In this document: in pieces, positions 11,925 to 12,936 of the stretch
Layout of the letters: the number at the start of each line of letters is the position of its first letter
Position numbering within the stretch: position 1 is the first letter of the stretch
Assembly: GCA_018377375.1 (NCBI GenBank)
Contig: JAGZZN010000055.1
Coordinates: forward strand, 1-12,936
DNA length: 12,936 bases
Reading direction: 5' to 3'
Origin: Streptococcus parasanguinis
GTDB taxonomy: Bacteria > Bacillota > Bacilli > Lactobacillales > Streptococcaceae
Notes under the pieces: generated by a model
The model's input: the letters and a program-made list of their open reading frames with translations, nothing else
Told to the model about the DNA's origin: nothing
Database searches by the model: none
Position numbers and translations under genes: made by a program

Positions 11925-12866
11925 CTATTGTTCACATTCTTGTTTGATCAAGTCCATCAAGGAGTTGCGGTCCAGGATCCATTGGGCCCGTTCGTCCTTC
12001 TCATAGGTCCGGTTGGACAAAAAGATCACAGCTTCCTGCCTCTTGCGATTGTACATGATGAAGGTTCCAGTATAGCCCGTATGATCCAACCAGTCACCCT
12101 CTAGATTCCATCCAAGAGCGCGGGTCTTGCCCTCTTCACGCGCAAAATTCTGAGACAAGTCACGCGCAAAATCCTCCTTCAGATAATGCTCTAAGAAGCA
12201 CTCTAGATCAGCAACAGTTGAAAAAAGTCCAGCACTTCCCGCATGACGACCCAATACTCTCGCTTTTGGATCGTGGACACTTCCAGAAGCAAGCCCACGA
12301 ACCGTTGGCACCGCCTTTTCGACCGGTCCAAACCGTGTTTCCGTCATCTTCCAAGGTGTAAAAATCAGCTCTTCAAATAAACGATCCAAGGGCTGGTGAA
12401 ACCTATCTTCTAACCAAAAGCCCAGCAAAAGAAAATTGACATCGGTGTAATGAAAACTCTTGTCCTCTTTTAACTGCAAATTTTCAAGGGCTGTTTTCAA
12501 CTGTCTCGCATCCAAATGATCCCGGTTGGGGATAAAAGGATCGAGCCCAGAAGTATGGGTCAAGAGTTCCCGGATGGTCGTCTTCTCATGAGCAAAACGC
12601 GGGTAAAGCTCTTTAAAGGGGCGATCAAGCGCAAGCTCCCCTTTCGCATACAAAAATGCACAGATGGTAGCAACTCCGACGACCTTACTGACACTAGCCA
12701 AATCATAGACCAGGTCAGCCACTACTGGCTCTCCTTTTTCAGGATCCGCTAGTCCCAGATAGTGCTCACTCCACTGACCCTTGCGGTAAAGCGCAAGAGA
12801 GGCACCTGGATAGATGCCTTCTTGGATTTGTTCGGTAATTTTTTCGATGATTGCATTCACGCTCAT
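11925..12866 (-). CDS. Serine hydrolase of the beta-lactamase/penicillin-binding (class C, EstB-like) family
   Basis: The fold is that of PF00144 serine hydrolases: SVSK (residues 58-61 from this start) is the SxxK motif with the nucleophile and its lysine, YTDVN (140-144) stands where YxN usually is, with Asp in place of Asn, and HTGYTG (262-267) is the third motif. LLTHTSGLDPFIP is also typical. The natural substrate (peptide, ester or D-amino acid) is unknown; resistance to beta-lactams is not implied. No signal peptide is seen, so it looks cytoplasmic. The frame is open further up to 12920, but the upstream gene ends at 12877, favouring a start after that. ATG 12866 gives MSVNAIIEKI; a GTG at 12860 has better spacing (8 nt) from GGAG and is a real alternative, as is ATG 12887. 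Gap to the upstream gene is 10 nt: same operon. Confidence 0.85.
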   Translation of the reverse strand: MSVNAIIEKITEQIQEGIYPGASLALYRKGQWSEHYLGLADPEKGEPVVADLVYDLASVSKVVGVATICAFLYAKGELALDRPFKELYPRFAHEKTTIRELLTHTSGLDPFIPNRDHLDARQLKTALENLQLKEDKSFHYTDVNFLLLGFWLEDRFHQPLDRLFEELIFTPWKMTETRFGPVEKAVPTVRGLASGSVHDPKARVLGRHAGSAGLFSTVADLECFLEHYLKEDFARDLSQNFAREEGKTRALGWNLEGDWLDHTGYTGTFIMYNRKRQEAVIFLSNRTYEKDERAQWILDRNSLMDLIKQECEQ

Positions 12867-12876
12867 CACTCCATTC

Positions 12877-12936
12877 TTATTCTTCATAAGAAATATGGAC
12901 CTGATCTTGATTGGCTTCAAACCAGAGTTCGATCTG
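12877..12936 (-). CDS. C-terminal end of an unidentified gene
   Basis: The right edge of the window carries 19 codons and a TAA on the - strand, reading QIELWFEANQDQVHISYEE. The stop sits 10 nt before the start of the hydrolase gene, at the spacing expected inside an operon, and the frame is open to the edge. Too little is present to name the protein. Confidence 0.55.
   Translation of the reverse strand, partial: QIELWFEANQDQVHISYEE

Noticed and set aside
12867..12920. 18-codon N-terminal extension of the beta-lactamase-like protein
   Set aside because: It overlaps the end of an upstream gene in another frame that carries a TAA at 12877; GGAG lies after that stop, pointing to a start at 12866 or 12860.
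1..12936. CRISPR array, tRNA, rRNA, riboswitch or phage genes
   Set aside because: No regularly spaced short repeats, no cloverleaf or rRNA-like sequence, no recognisable leader aptamer and no integrase, transposase or structural phage protein were seen on either strand.

Overview
The window is chromosomal DNA of a Streptococcus, probably of the mitis/sanguinis/parasanguinis group. This rests on the protein families and their arrangement: the C-terminal tail of a streptococcal-type pyruvate formate-lyase, a complete class II-type mevalonate gene set in which HMG-CoA synthase and HMG-CoA reductase are separate genes, a type II (FMN) isopentenyl diphosphate isomerase, and low-to-moderate G+C with strong AGGAGG-type ribosome binding sites. 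The species cannot be fixed from the sequence alone. No rRNA, tRNA, CRISPR, transposase or phage gene is visible.

Left part, + strand (1-2125). The end of pflB and its hairpin terminator come first. A 37-residue single-helix membrane peptide follows, with a near-consensus promoter, a cre-like site and a possible antisense promoter. Next is a two-gene ThrE/YjjP-YjjB type transporter (252 + 156 aa), which ends in a terminator whose loop contains the stop codon. Then comes a 76-residue membrane protein with its own promoter and terminator.

Upper mevalonate pathway, + strand (2208-4895). mvaS and mvaA overlap at TAATG. A dyad covers the -10 region of the mvaS promoter. The pair ends in a very long imperfect palindrome.

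Central insert, - strand (4914-7395). A secreted, C-terminally membrane-anchored C69 (Ntn) dipeptidase overlaps by 8 nt a PrsW-like intramembrane protease. The promoter has a cre (CcpA) site lying on its -35 box. The pair lies between two related palindromic elements in the same orientation, one behind mvaA and one behind fni. The second copy is itself interrupted by another palindrome.

Lower mevalonate pathway, - strand (7945-11759). mvaK1-mvaD-mvaK2-fni form a tightly overlapping operon (19, 11 and 4 nt overlaps) that converts mevalonate to IPP and DMAPP. Together with mvaS-mvaA, the window encodes every step from acetoacetyl-CoA to IPP/DMAPP; only the thiolase making acetoacetyl-CoA is absent. 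Upstream lies a serine beta-lactamase-like hydrolase (- strand), 10 nt behind the end of another, truncated gene.

The parts most worth a second look are the palindrome-flanked dipeptidase/PrsW pair, the nested palindromes themselves, and the small hydrophobic peptide with a possible antisense RNA.
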